34,719 bases of DNA, taken from assembly GCA_937867025.1 (NCBI GenBank), contig CALMKH010000316.1, forward strand, positions 1 through 34,719, in the 5' to 3' direction. The stretch's first letter is position 1, and each line of letters starts with the position of its first letter. Below are positions 7,613-16,741 of the stretch, one piece after another. Position numbers and translations under genes: made by a program. The notes under the pieces are model-generated. The model was not told the DNA's origin. It worked only from the letters and a program-made list of their open reading frames with translations, and ran no database searches. Source of the DNA: an uncultured Bacteroidota bacterium (GTDB taxonomy: Bacteria; Bacteroidota; Bacteroidia; NS11-12g; UBA955).

Positions 7613-10600
7613 ATGAATATTTCAGAATTAAGTTTAAAACGCCCCATATTCGCTATTGTCTGCAGCATAATCATCATTGTGATGGGAGGCGTGGCATTCA
7701 AATTCCTCAGCCTGCGTGAATACCCGGCCATTGATCCCCCGAACATTACGGTAAGGACCAACTACACGGGAGCCAATGCGGATATTATTGAGGCTCAGAT
7801 CACGGAACCTCTGGAGAAGGCGGTAAACGAGGTGCAGGGAATCCGCACCATTACTTCTTCGAGCAACCAGGGATCAAGCCGGATCACTGTGGAATTCGGT
7901 CTCGACATAGACCTGGACGCAGCTGCCAGCGACGTCAGGGATAAAGTGAGCCAGGCCCTGAGCAGGCTTCCTGCCGATATCGATGCTCCGCCTGTCGTCA
8001 GTAAAGCGGATGCCAGCAATGATGTGATTATTATCCTTTCGGTGCAAAGCAAGAATAAAACCATTCTTGAACTGAGTGAGTTTGCGGAGAATGTACTCCA
8101 GGAAAAATTCCAGACCATACCCGATGTTTCAGGAGTGAACATATTCGGCATGAGGAGGTATGCCATGCGCCTGCAATACGATCCGGACAAAATGAATGCA
8201 TACGGGATCACGGTCATGGATGTGCAGAATACACTTAACAGGGAAAATATCGAATTGCCGGGGGGCAAAGTGTATGGCAACAATACCGAACTTATTGTCA
8301 AGACTGTCGGCCGCCTGCAGACGGAAGACGATTTCAGGCAACTCATCCTGAGAGAGGATGCCAGCGGCATTATCAGGCTTGGAGATGTTGCGGATGTTAT
8401 ATTAAGCAGTGAATCGGAAGAAGTGGCCTTCAGGCTTAACGGGGTCAATTCTGTGGCCTGCGGCATTGCGCCCCAGCCCGGGGCCAATTTTATCAGGATA
8501 TCGGATGAATTCTATAAACGTCTGGAAGAGATCAAAAACCAGAAAGGGTTTGAGGATCTTGAATTCACGGTGGTAACCGACAATACGGCGAATGTGCGGA
8601 GAGCGCTGAAGGAAGTTGAAGAGACGCTGATCGTGGCGCTTATCCTGGTGGTGCTTGTCGTATATTTCTTTTTCAGGAACTGGAGCATTGCCTTCAGGCC
8701 GCTTATCGATATACCCGTGTCGCTAGTAGGAGCCTTTTTTATCATGTATATAGCAGGCTTCAGCATCAATGTGCTCACCCTCCTGGCCATAGTGCTTGCA
8801 ACAGGACTCGTGGTGGACGATGGTATTGTGGTGACTGAAAATATCTTCAGGAAGCTTGAGGAAGGCATGTCGATCAAAGATGCGGCAAGGGAAGGATCAA
8901 AAGAAATTTTCTTCGCGGTCATTTCGACTTCCATCACGCTGGCGGTGGTATTCATGCCGATCATTTTCATTCAGGGTTTTGTCGGAAGCCTGTTCAAGGA
9001 ATTCGGTATTGTTGTGGCCGGCGCAGTGCTGATTTCCGCTTTTGTTTCACTGACACTTACCCCGGTATTGAATGTAATGCTCAACCGTAAAAACCGGAAA
9101 CCGTCATGGTTTTATGTTAAAACCGAGCCGTTTTTTGAAGGTCTTGAGAATGGTTACAGGAGAAGACTGGAAGGCTTTATGAAAAGACGCTGGATTGCCT
9201 GGCCCATACTGGGTGTCTGCATGCTCACGGGCATTATCATCTGGTTCACGCTGCAATCCGAACTGGCCCCACTTGAAGACAAGAGCCAGTTCAGGCTGAG
9301 TGTCACAGCAGCCGAAGGCACATCCTTTGATTATATGGATCGCTTTACATCGGAATTAAGCGACTACCTGTATGACAGCATACCGGAACGGGAATTCGTA
9401 TTCACGGCCACGCCTTCATTCGGCAGTGGCGCAGTGAACAGCGCTTTCGGAAGGGTTGTGCTTAACAAACCGGAAGAGCGGAACAGGTCGCAGGAAGAAA
9501 TTGTCAATTCCACGAATACAAAACTGAGTGCTTTTAATGAGGGAAGAATCGCACTGATCCAGGAACAGACCATTAGTGTCGGTTTCGGTTCGCGCGGAGC
9601 TTTCCCCGTGCAATACGTCATACAGAACCTTGACTTTGAAAAGATAAAACAGGTATTGCCGGAATTTCTTTCAGAGGCGCGCAAGGATCCGACCTTCCAG
9701 GTAGTGGATGCCGACCTGAAATTCAACAAACCCGAGCTGGAAGTGAATGTGGACAGAATGAAGGCAAGAGACCTTGGACTCAATGTGCAGGATGTAGCCC
9801 AGACTTTACGGGCCGCATTGAGCGGCGGAAGGCTTGGATATTTCCTGATGAACGGCAAGCAATACCAGATCATCGGCCAGATGAAACGCGGCGACCGGGA
9901 CGAACCAACCGATCTTGACAAGTATTACATCCGCAACAGCAGGAACGAGCTGATCCAGTTAAGCAATGTTGTAACGATAGAGGAAAACAGTAATCCGCCT
10001 CAGCTGTATCATTATAACAGGTTCAAGTCGGCTACCATACAGGCATCGCTGGCTCCGGGCAAAACAACCGGTGACGGCGTAAAGGCCATGAGAGCGATCG
10101 GCGACCGCCTGCTCGATGAATCATTCACGACCTCGCTCAGCGGTCCTTCAAGGGATTTTGAGGAGAGCGCTTCCAATACATCGTTTGCCTTCCTGCTGGC
10201 ACTTATCCTGATTTACCTGGTGTTATCCGCACAATTCGAAAGTTTCATCGATCCGCTGACCATCATGCTGACAGTTCCCCTCGCATTGGCCGGAGCCATG
10301 ATATCCCTTTGGATCACGGGACAGACCATCAATATCTTTTCACAGATAGGCATGATCATGCTGATAGGATTGGTGACGAAAAACGGCATACTTATAGTTG
10401 AATTCGCCAATAAAAAAAGAGAGCAGGGCATACCTAAACTGCAGGCAATAACGGATGCTGCAACGCAGAGGATGCGACCTATCCTCATGACCAGCCTTGC
10501 CACGGCACTGGGCGCCCTTCCGATAGCCTTGTCGCTCGGCGCGGCTTCCACCAGCAGGATACCCCTGGGGGTGGTTGTGGTGGGCGGCATCGTATTTTCA

Positions 10601-10717
10601 TTAATGCTTACACTGTTTGTCATCCCCGCGGTGTATTCATATTTTTCGAGGGATAAAAAATACAGGCAATATCATGGAATGGAGGCATTGCCGGAAATGA
10701 ATGAAAAAGATGAATAG
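7613..10717 (+). CDS. RND family efflux transporter permease (AcrB/HAE1 type)
   Basis: A proton-driven inner-membrane trimer that exports drugs or other hydrophobic compounds. At 1034 residues it has full family length. The first membrane helix starts at about residue 11, followed by a large porter loop, a helix cluster (about 338-495), a second loop and the final helices (about 865-1015). The proton relay is intact: D402 and D403 in VVDDGIVVTEN (equivalents of AcrB D407/D408) and K923 in LVTKNGILIVEF (K940). The N-terminus LSLKRPIFAIV is typical of the hydrophobe/amphiphile exporters. Substrates cannot be predicted from sequence. The gene overlaps the downstream tolC-like gene by 17 nt. No adjacent TetR or two-component regulator is present. 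Confidence 0.95.
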   Translation: MNISELSLKRPIFAIVCSIIIIVMGGVAFKFLSLREYPAIDPPNITVRTNYTGANADIIEAQITEPLEKAVNEVQGIRTITSSSNQGSSRITVEFGLDIDLDAAASDVRDKVSQALSRLPADIDAPPVVSKADASNDVIIILSVQSKNKTILELSEFAENVLQEKFQTIPDVSGVNIFGMRRYAMRLQYDPDKMNAYGITVMDVQNTLNRENIELPGGKVYGNNTELIVKTVGRLQTEDDFRQLILREDASGIIRLGDVADVILSSESEEVAFRLNGVNSVACGIAPQPGANFIRISDEFYKRLEEIKNQKGFEDLEFTVVTDNTANVRRALKEVEETLIVALILVVLVVYFFFRNWSIAFRPLIDIPVSLVGAFFIMYIAGFSINVLTLLAIVLATGLVVDDGIVVTENIFRKLEEGMSIKDAAREGSKEIFFAVISTSITLAVVFMPIIFIQGFVGSLFKEFGIVVAGAVLISAFVSLTLTPVLNVMLNRKNRKPSWFYVKTEPFFEGLENGYRRRLEGFMKRRWIAWPILGVCMLTGIIIWFTLQSELAPLEDKSQFRLSVTAAEGTSFDYMDRFTSELSDYLYDSIPEREFVFTATPSFGSGAVNSAFGRVVLNKPEERNRSQEEIVNSTNTKLSAFNEGRIALIQEQTISVGFGSRGAFPVQYVIQNLDFEKIKQVLPEFLSEARKDPTFQVVDADLKFNKPELEVNVDRMKARDLGLNVQDVAQTLRAALSGGRLGYFLMNGKQYQIIGQMKRGDRDEPTDLDKYYIRNSRNELIQLSNVVTIEENSNPPQLYHYNRFKSATIQASLAPGKTTGDGVKAMRAIGDRLLDESFTTSLSGPSRDFEESASNTSFAFLLALILIYLVLSAQFESFIDPLTIMLTVPLALAGAMISLWITGQTINIFSQIGMIMLIGLVTKNGILIVEFANKKREQGIPKLQAITDAATQRMRPILMTSLATALGALPIALSLGAASTSRIPLGVVVVGGIVFSLMLTLFVIPAVYSYFSRDKKYRQYHGMEALPEMNEKDE

Positions 10718-12017
10718 GATCAACAAATTCGCACTTGTCCTGATAACGGGGCTTGTCCAGGGGCTTGCGGCCCAGGACAGGATGAGCCTTGACCGGGCAG
10801 TAAACCTCGCTTTGTCAAATAATCTCGAATTGCAGATTGCAAGGAATGATGCGCAGATAGCACACAACAACAATACTCCGGGTAATGCCGGTCAATTGCC
10901 TGAAGTGACATTGAACGCAAGCGATAATCCTTCGCTGATGAATATCAACCAGAAATTCACCAATGGCACTGTGATTGAAAGGAACAATGTATTCAGCCAT
11001 TCGGCAAATGCCAATGTGCTGGCGACCTATATCCTGTATAACGGCAACAGGATCAGCTCAGGAAAGAGGCGTCTGGAATTTGAAGATCTGGCTGCCGCCA
11101 ACCTTATGCAATCGCGCATCCAGACCATCATCAGCCAGGTGATAAGCAGCTACAGCAATATTGTGAAGGAACAAAAGTACCTGGAACTTTTGAAACACCT
11201 GAATGAACTAAGCGGTCAAAGGCTTGATATTGTAAAATCGAGACAGGCTGCGGGCCTGGCCAATAATACAGACCTGTATCTCGCCCAATTGGACCTTGAG
11301 ACACAAAAACAAAACCTTATCGCGCAGGAAGGGATTATCAGGAATGCATATACCAGCCTGAACATGCTTTTAAATATCCGTGTGGATAGTGTATACGCCG
11401 TGGAGGATTTCCTGTTGCGTGAAAGCCCTTTGCAGAAAACCGGACTCGATTCGCTGATAATGCAGAATCCGGATATCCGGGTGGCACAGGCACAATTGGA
11501 AATAGCCATCCAGATGCAGAAGGAAATAGGTGCTGCAAGATTACCTTTAGTGCAAATGTCTGCAGCATATGTTTACAATATTTCACAAAGCCAGGCGGGT
11601 TTTTCGCTCTATAACCAAAGCACGGGGCCGCAGGCCGGCATAGGTATTTCCATACCCCTTTTCACGGGCGGTGTCAACCAGAAAAATTACGACAATGCAA
11701 AGCTCAATGTGCAAAGCAATGAATGGAGGCAGCAGCAAACCCTCCTGACCGTACAGGGATTATATTCGCAGGCCTGGCAGGATTATGCAACAGCAAAAGC
11801 GCAGCTGCAGTCAGATTCTGTGGCCATACAAACCGCAAAAAGTTATATTGACCTCATGCAGCAACGTTTTTCTGCGGGTCAGAACACCATCATAGAACTT
11901 AAAGAATCGCAGAGGAGTTACGAAGAAACGTATTTCAGGTATATCAATAACCAGTATATCGCCAGGCTGGCGGAAACCCAGCTGATGGGGCTGACGGGTC
12001 AGTTAGTCAGATATTGA
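10701..12017 (+). CDS. TolC family outer membrane efflux channel
   Basis: Outer-membrane and periplasmic trimeric channel that completes the tripartite pump. The 438-residue protein has a signal peptide ending GLAAQ (about 1-25). Two OEP repeats follow: LDRAVNLALSNNLELQIARND near 30, and the second half around 250-430. Long helical segments such as QSRIQTIISQVISSYSNIVKEQKYLELLKH lie between. The second repeat contains QAGIGISIPLFTGGVNQKNYDNAKLNV, a hallmark of the family. The start ATG 10701 lies inside the end of the pump gene; an in-frame ATG at 10710 is also possible. Both imply translational coupling. Confidence 0.93.
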   Translation: MKKMNRINKFALVLITGLVQGLAAQDRMSLDRAVNLALSNNLELQIARNDAQIAHNNNTPGNAGQLPEVTLNASDNPSLMNINQKFTNGTVIERNNVFSHSANANVLATYILYNGNRISSGKRRLEFEDLAAANLMQSRIQTIISQVISSYSNIVKEQKYLELLKHLNELSGQRLDIVKSRQAAGLANNTDLYLAQLDLETQKQNLIAQEGIIRNAYTSLNMLLNIRVDSVYAVEDFLLRESPLQKTGLDSLIMQNPDIRVAQAQLEIAIQMQKEIGAARLPLVQMSAAYVYNISQSQAGFSLYNQSTGPQAGIGISIPLFTGGVNQKNYDNAKLNVQSNEWRQQQTLLTVQGLYSQAWQDYATAKAQLQSDSVAIQTAKSYIDLMQQRFSAGQNTIIELKESQRSYEETYFRYINNQYIARLAETQLMGLTGQLVRY

Positions 12018-12178
12018 TTCATATTAAGATTAAGCGTATCTTTCATGCCCATAATAAAACAAGCCCCCATCAATTAAGACAGAGGCTTATTTTAATCTGT
12101 GTATCTACACGAAAGAAGTTTGTGTATTTGTGTAATTAAGCGGACTTCAAACAAACCCCTATTCCCATCTGCTTTCTG

Positions 12179-12202
12179 ACAGGAACAGGAGCCTGTTTTT
12201 TT
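12179..12202 (+). terminator. Possible terminator of the RND operon
   Basis: ACAGG (12179-12183) and CCTGT (12192-12196) can pair around an 8-nt loop and are followed by seven T residues. The stem is short. A weaker pairing (AAGCC/GGCTT) lies earlier at about 12060-12088. Confidence 0.45.
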
Positions 12203-12387
12203 CGTGTATTTGTGGACTTTCTTTAACACACACACTTTATGTCAATCACCCACTTGCCATATATAATTCAAACTTTCGGCCTTTATTGTATACAAATGAT
12301 AGTCACTTGATTAACTTTAATTTATGATTTTTTTCCTCTCAGAATGAAGTATAATTTCTCAATATGAAAAATTCGATATTTGTTTCC

Positions 12388-12545
12388 TGTGCACATACCT
12401 CAATAACCCTGTTTTTTGACCGGGTTATAGAGGTGTGATACGTTAGTCGTAAACGCCTAAAACTAATCCTCATTTACATCTTTTCAGGCACATGGTCTTT
12501 GTCGTTTTTAAAATAAAAAGTCCGCTGTTTCAGCGGACCTTTTCA
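12388..12545 (+). ncRNA. Candidate small RNA or structured element in a 550-bp gene-free gap
   Basis: The gap 12018-12569 holds no convincing gene. Within it an imperfect long hairpin spans 12392-12437: CACA/TGTG, CCTC/GAGG and ATAACCC/GGGTTAT, with a two-base bulge and one A-A mismatch. A near-consensus -7 box (GATATTTG, 12375-12382) ends 10 nt before it, and a perfect terminator hairpin closes at 12538. A plus-strand transcript of about 150 nt is therefore possible. No -33 box is seen, so this is speculative. Confidence 0.25.
12520..12545 (-). terminator. Bidirectional intrinsic terminator
   Basis: Perfect 8-bp stem GTCCGCTG (12520-12527) with CAGCGGAC (12531-12538) and loop TTT. It is flanked by an A-rich run on the left and CTTTT on the right. 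On the minus strand it follows the stop codon of the 12570-13109 gene by 31 nt and ends in TTTTTA. It could also stop plus-strand transcripts from the gap. Confidence 0.85.
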
Positions 12546-12569
12546 TAGTATTAGTGATATAGAATGGTG

Positions 12570-13109
12570 TTAACGTATAGACACTCCGAAGGTGGAAGCC
12601 CCGGTGGACAGATCAAGAAATAAACCCAGGTTATCTTTCAGATGATACTCTGCTCCCACATGCAGGTCAAGAAAAAGCGGTGACGTTCTCCTGTACACAT
12701 CACGTTCTCCATAATAATCACTGTCCCATCTTGAATTTATAAGGGCAAAACCAAGCGAACCTGCAAGGTAAAAATCCCAGTCTTCATCTGCTTCCAGCAA
12801 TTCATCAAAATAATAGGTGCCCTTTACGCCTACAGGAATAACTGTCTCGCTGTACTGGTATAATTTGTACGGGTGATTAGGACTTCCCCAGTACCTTGAA
12901 TGCCTGTGCGAGTAAAAACTGGCAAAAGGTGCCATGGTAAAATTATCAGCTACATCAAATTCGTAGTTGGCGTGCAGAACAGGTATGGAATGTCCGACAT
13001 GACCGTAATAACCGATACCGATGCCAAGGTTAAGCGTATGGCCGTATTCCTGCGCATTGCCATGCATACAGGACCACACGATAAGGATGGATAATAAGTG
13101 CTTATTCAT
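12570..13109 (-). CDS. Outer membrane beta-barrel-like protein, hypothetical
   Basis: A 179-residue protein with a signal peptide (about 1-20, ending HGNAQ). Alternating hydrophobic and aromatic segments typical of a small outer-membrane beta-barrel follow: LNLGIGIGYYG, IPVLHANYEF, NFTMAPFASFYS, VIPVGVKGTYYF, DWDFYLAGSLGFALI, PLFLDLHVGAEYHL and LGLFLDLSTGASTFGV. About eight strands can be drawn. The C-terminus (FGVSIR) does not end in the classical aromatic residue. I cannot assign a function; it could be a porin-like or adhesion-related barrel. It is monocistronic with a bidirectional terminator downstream. Confidence 0.75.
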   Translation of the reverse strand: MNKHLLSILIVWSCMHGNAQEYGHTLNLGIGIGYYGHVGHSIPVLHANYEFDVADNFTMAPFASFYSHRHSRYWGSPNHPYKLYQYSETVIPVGVKGTYYFDELLEADEDWDFYLAGSLGFALINSRWDSDYYGERDVYRRTSPLFLDLHVGAEYHLKDNLGLFLDLSTGASTFGVSIR

Positions 13110-13263
13110 GTTGATTGTTTTTTCATTCGTTGAGCAAATTGAATACCAAAGTGTTGAAGCATTGAAAGAATGCGTTGGAATGGGTGGATTGCTTTCTCAA
13201 AATGAGAGGAAAACTGACAATTTATGACCGTATTTTGGATATAAGAAAATATATAGAGATACC

Positions 13264-15660
13264 TTACCTGATCTTTACAATTGTCACCCCATCGCCGCCG
13301 AGCTGTTCGGTTTCGTGTTCATATCCTTCGACAAAGGGCAGGGACTTCAAATGGTCAATGATCAGTTTTCTGAGAATGCCATGACCTCTGCCATGGATAA
13401 TTTTTAATGTAAAGATACCGAGCAAATGTGCATCATGTATCCAGTCGTCCAGTTGTTTTATTGCTTCTTCGCCGCGCACACCCCTTAAGTCGAGTTCAGA
13501 CCTGAAATTACTTTGTTTCTCAAAAAGTCTTGCATTGAAGGTCGCGGTTTTTGGAACATGTTTTTTGTCGGCCGTGCCGTGATGCAGCTGGTTCAGGGGC
13601 ACCCACATGGTAATATTGCCAAACAACACATGCGCCTGATCTTTCTTGATCTTCAGGATCTCGCCGCTTACAGGGTGATCCTCATGCCTGACGACGGAAC
13701 CTACAACAAGCGGTTTGGCCGGCACTCCTTGTTCTTTTTTAGGTTTGGGACGTTCATGAAGTTCCGGCTTTATTTCTTCCCTGAAGGTATTCAGGTCGGT
13801 CCTTGCTTTTTTCGTTTCCTGCTTATCCGCCTTGCTTTGGGTGATCACTTTTATTGTCTGCTCGATCTTCCTGTTGGCTTTATTCACCAGTTCACTTGCT
13901 TTGCTTTTTGCTTCATTTAATATCAATTGCCTGTGCGTATCCAGACTTTCTTTCAATGAGGCATAATCGGCAATCAGTTTTTCAAGAACTTTTTCCTTTT
14001 CCTTTACCCGCTTGCTCATATCGGCAAGCTCCATTTTGTTCTTTTCATTTTCAGCCAGCAATTCATCGAGATCAATATGCTGTTTCCACGTGTTGATCTT
14101 TTTAGCCTGGTCGATGATCTTTTTATCGATGCCTACCTTCCCCGCAACTTCAAGTGCAAATGAGCTGCCTGGTTTGTCGAGTTCAAGCAGGAATAAAGGT
14201 TCAAGTTTCTGCAGGTCGTACAGCATGCGCGCATTCTGCACGTGATCGGTCTGGTTGGCCCATGCCTTCAGGTTGCCAAAATGCGTGGTGATGACACCGA
14301 ATGCCTTTTTCGCCAGGAGTACTTCAAGTATGGCCTGGGCGATGGCACTGCCGATAGCCGGATCGGTACCGTTGCCCAATTCATCGATCAGGTACAGCGT
14401 ATGGGGATCCGCATGTTCCATAAAATGTTTCATGTTCACCAGGTGACTGCTGTAAGAACTCAGATTGTTTTCTATGGACTGGTTGTCACCAATGTCAATG
14501 AATACCTGCCGGAATACGCTCATCCTACTGCCTTCGTCCAATGGAACAGGCATGCCGCACTGGTACATGTATTGTAAAAGCCCGATCGTTTTAAGCGCAA
14601 TACTTTTGCCTCCGGCGTTCGGACCTGAAACAAGTATCATACATGTGCCATCCTTAACGTGAAAATTCAAAGGCACAGGTTTTTTATTATCCTTTCTCAA
14701 CAGGAGATACAGCAGCGGATGTCTCGCATTCATGAGACTGATTGCATCATTATTCGTGATATGCTGCGGTTCGGTGGACTGCAACCTGCCGGCGAGGCTG
14801 GCTTTCGCAAGGGTTGAATCGAGGAACGCAGTATGCTGGATATGCTGCCATACCGATTGTTTGTAAGGGGAGAGCCTGGCAGTCACCTGGCGCAATATGT
14901 TCTCTATCTCTTTCTTTCTTTCGAATGTCAATTCCCTCAACAGGTTATTTTCCTCAAAACACTCAATAGGTTCGATATACAGGAATTTTCCGCTCTGGCT
15001 GTCATCGTGAACAAATCCCGGAATTTTTTTCTTGAACTCAGCGATGACGGGAATCACCAGGCGTTCATTTCTTATCGTGATCTCGGTGTCTCCGGCCCAA
15101 CCGTTCTTTTTAGCCAGTTCGAACTTGGCCTGGAGCACACGTCTTACTTCTTTTTCCTTGGCATTTATTTTTTTGTGAATGTTCCATAATTCAGGCGAGG
15201 CGTCAGGACGAATCTTGCCTTCCTTGTCGAGGACATCGGCGAGCATACTTACCGCGGCAGAAAGATCGGAAAGATGCTGCTGTGCCAGATTCAGCTCAGG
15301 GAATATTTCAGGCCTGCTTTTTATAAAGCTAAAATTGGCCTGCATGGATATAAGGGACTTATACAGTATCTGCAGTTCGTCTTCATATAGTACGTGGCCT
15401 TCCTTGTCAAGCTGTTTAAGACAATCCAGGACATCTTCCAGGTTTTCCGGCAGCTCAGGGATATATCCGTTATGGCTTATATGGCCTGCTTCTGCTATCT
15501 GCCGGATGGAAGTGTGAATGGCTTTAGCCTGAGTCAGGAAGGATATTTTGTCAATGCTGAGCTTGCCGAGATCGGTCCTGCAATCCGATTTCAGAAGCTG
15601 TTTGATCTGATCAAAGCCAAGCTTTTCTTCTATATTTCCGGGGTAATTGGAGTACTTCAA
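13264..15660 (-). CDS. mutS2: Endonuclease MutS2 (MutS-family ATPase with Smr domain)
   Basis: MutS2 proteins bind branched DNA or collided ribosomes and suppress recombination or rescue translation. The 798-residue length is normal. The N-terminus is a MutS-like core and lever (YPGNIEEKLGFDQIKQLL). The ATPase has Walker A GPNAGGKS at 346-353 and Walker B LYLIDELGNGTDP at about 422-434. A charged coiled coil (about 510-630) and a KOW-like segment follow, then a C-terminal Smr nuclease domain (ELDLRGVRGEEA, HGRGHGILR). There is no mismatch-recognition domain I, as expected. The start appears to be TTG at 15660: no in-frame ATG or GTG exists upstream, and the next internal ATG would remove conserved sequence. 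It follows the DUF4296-like gene by 46 nt, probably in one transcript. Confidence 0.95.
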   Translation of the reverse strand: MKYSNYPGNIEEKLGFDQIKQLLKSDCRTDLGKLSIDKISFLTQAKAIHTSIRQIAEAGHISHNGYIPELPENLEDVLDCLKQLDKEGHVLYEDELQILYKSLISMQANFSFIKSRPEIFPELNLAQQHLSDLSAAVSMLADVLDKEGKIRPDASPELWNIHKKINAKEKEVRRVLQAKFELAKKNGWAGDTEITIRNERLVIPVIAEFKKKIPGFVHDDSQSGKFLYIEPIECFEENNLLRELTFERKKEIENILRQVTARLSPYKQSVWQHIQHTAFLDSTLAKASLAGRLQSTEPQHITNNDAISLMNARHPLLYLLLRKDNKKPVPLNFHVKDGTCMILVSGPNAGGKSIALKTIGLLQYMYQCGMPVPLDEGSRMSVFRQVFIDIGDNQSIENNLSSYSSHLVNMKHFMEHADPHTLYLIDELGNGTDPAIGSAIAQAILEVLLAKKAFGVITTHFGNLKAWANQTDHVQNARMLYDLQKLEPLFLLELDKPGSSFALEVAGKVGIDKKIIDQAKKINTWKQHIDLDELLAENEKNKMELADMSKRVKEKEKVLEKLIADYASLKESLDTHRQLILNEAKSKASELVNKANRKIEQTIKVITQSKADKQETKKARTDLNTFREEIKPELHERPKPKKEQGVPAKPLVVGSVVRHEDHPVSGEILKIKKDQAHVLFGNITMWVPLNQLHHGTADKKHVPKTATFNARLFEKQSNFRSELDLRGVRGEEAIKQLDDWIHDAHLLGIFTLKIIHGRGHGILRKLIIDHLKSLPFVEGYEHETEQLGGDGVTIVKIR

Positions 15661-15706
15661 TATGGATTCCGTTTCTGTAAGATACTTGTTGAAAACAGGT
15701 GCTTGC

Positions 15707-16060
15707 TCATTTTCCTTCAGCTATATTGGCTTCCATTTCACTGAGTTGATCGATCACCTGCTCATATAGTTTTTCCGACACCTCGGGATGATATTCGAGA
15801 TAAAAATCAAGACTTTTGCGAAAAACGCTGTCCTCGACATTGAATTTTTTCATGATGAAGTAACGGTCCTTAGCCTTATCCCTTGGCGGCGAATTGGTGT
15901 TGTTATATGTAGCTGCGTCCGTAATGCTGAGATCGGTCAGGATATCAACCATGGTCTTTTCGTCAATCACCCAATCGGGTTTGTTAGGAGCCTTCACCTG
16001 TTTCTTTCCGCAGGATAGAACAAGTAAAAAAAACAAGAAATAAGTCAGGCTGCGTTTCAT
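15707..16060 (-). CDS. Small lipoprotein, DUF4296-like
   Basis: 117 residues from ATG 16060. A short signal ends in the lipobox VLSC (C17). The mature domain begins KPDWVIDEKTMVDILTDLSITDAA and is mostly helical and charged, a pattern I associate with the Bacteroidota DUF4296 family (assignment from memory, moderate). Function unknown. An in-frame codon further upstream would extend it into the divergent yggS gene and is unlikely. It is first in a probable operon with mutS2 and diverges from yggS with only 16 nt between start codons. Confidence 0.8.
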   Translation of the reverse strand: MKRSLTYFLFFLLVLSCGKKQVKAPNKPDWVIDEKTMVDILTDLSITDAATYNNTNSPPRDKAKDRYFIMKKFNVEDSVFRKSLDFYLEYHPEVSEKLYEQVIDQLSEMEANIAEGK

Positions 16061-16076
16061 TACTTTTGCAAATATA
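16061..16076. promoter_or_regulatory. Abutting divergent -7 boxes for yggS and the DUF4296-like gene
   Basis: On the plus strand TACTTTTG (16061-16068) fully matches TAnnTTTG and lies 8 nt before the yggS ATG. On the minus strand TATATTTG (16076-16069) is also a full match and lies 8 nt before the ATG at 16060. The boxes are directly adjacent, so both -33 regions would lie inside the opposite gene. Confidence 0.6.
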
Positions 16077-16727
16077 ATGATTGTCGAAAACATAAGGAGG
16101 ATTCAGCAAGAAATAGGCCAAAGCGTGCAACTCGTCATTGTTTCCAAATTCAGGACAATTGAAGAGATCAGGCAGGCTTATGAAACAGGGCACAGGCAAT
16201 TTGCGGAAAACAGGGTGCAGGCACTGCTTGAGCGTGCAGAAGCGCTGCCATCAGACATAGAATGGCATATGATAGGGCATCTTCAGAGCAATAAGGTGAA
16301 GCATGTTGTTCCTTTCATAAAGATGATTCAGAGTGTGGACAGCGTGAAACTATTGAAGGAAATAGATATGCAGGCGGAGAAGAATAATCGTATGGTCGAT
16401 TGCCTGCTGCAGGTTCATATTGCGGAGGAAGAGTCGAAATTCGGTTTTTCAATGAATGAATGCCATGCCATACTGGCATCCGGAGAGCCACAGCAACTGG
16501 GTCATGTCAGGATCAGGGGACTCATGGGAATGGCAACAAACACAAATGACATGGAAAAAGTAAAGCAGGAAATGAAGGGGTTAAAAACATTTTTTGACTC
16601 GGTCAGGACTGAGTTTAATCTTCCCGGTTTCGATATCCTGTCCATGGGGATGAGCAGCGATTACAGAGTGGCGGTGGCATGCGGCAGCAACATGGTCAGG
16701 GTCGGAAGCAAGGTCTTTGAAGGTTAA
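16077..16727 (+). CDS. YggS family pyridoxal phosphate homeostasis protein
   Basis: Binds PLP and buffers its availability; the family has no established catalytic activity. The 216-residue single-domain alanine-racemase-like barrel matches family length. K24 in LVIVSKF is the PLP-lysine equivalent. AENRVQALLERAEAL, WHMIGHLQSNKVKHV, GLMGMATNTND, LSMGMSSDYRVAVACGSNMVRVGSKVF follow in family order. The ATG at 16077 starts directly at the conserved helix, leaving an N-terminus a few residues shorter than many homologues. Transcription is divergent from the DUF4296-mutS2 operon. It ends 14 nt before the convergent permease gene. Confidence 0.93.
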   Translation: MIVENIRRIQQEIGQSVQLVIVSKFRTIEEIRQAYETGHRQFAENRVQALLERAEALPSDIEWHMIGHLQSNKVKHVVPFIKMIQSVDSVKLLKEIDMQAEKNNRMVDCLLQVHIAEEESKFGFSMNECHAILASGEPQQLGHVRIRGLMGMATNTNDMEKVKQEMKGLKTFFDSVRTEFNLPGFDILSMGMSSDYRVAVACGSNMVRVGSKVFEG

Positions 16728-16741
16728 TTGCGGGCAGAGTT

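Noticed and set aside
13513-13920. Plus-strand open frames opposite mutS2
   Set aside because: The minus-strand MutS2 frame with Smr and Walker motifs is clearly the coding one; these frames are shadows rich in Phe, Leu and Cys.
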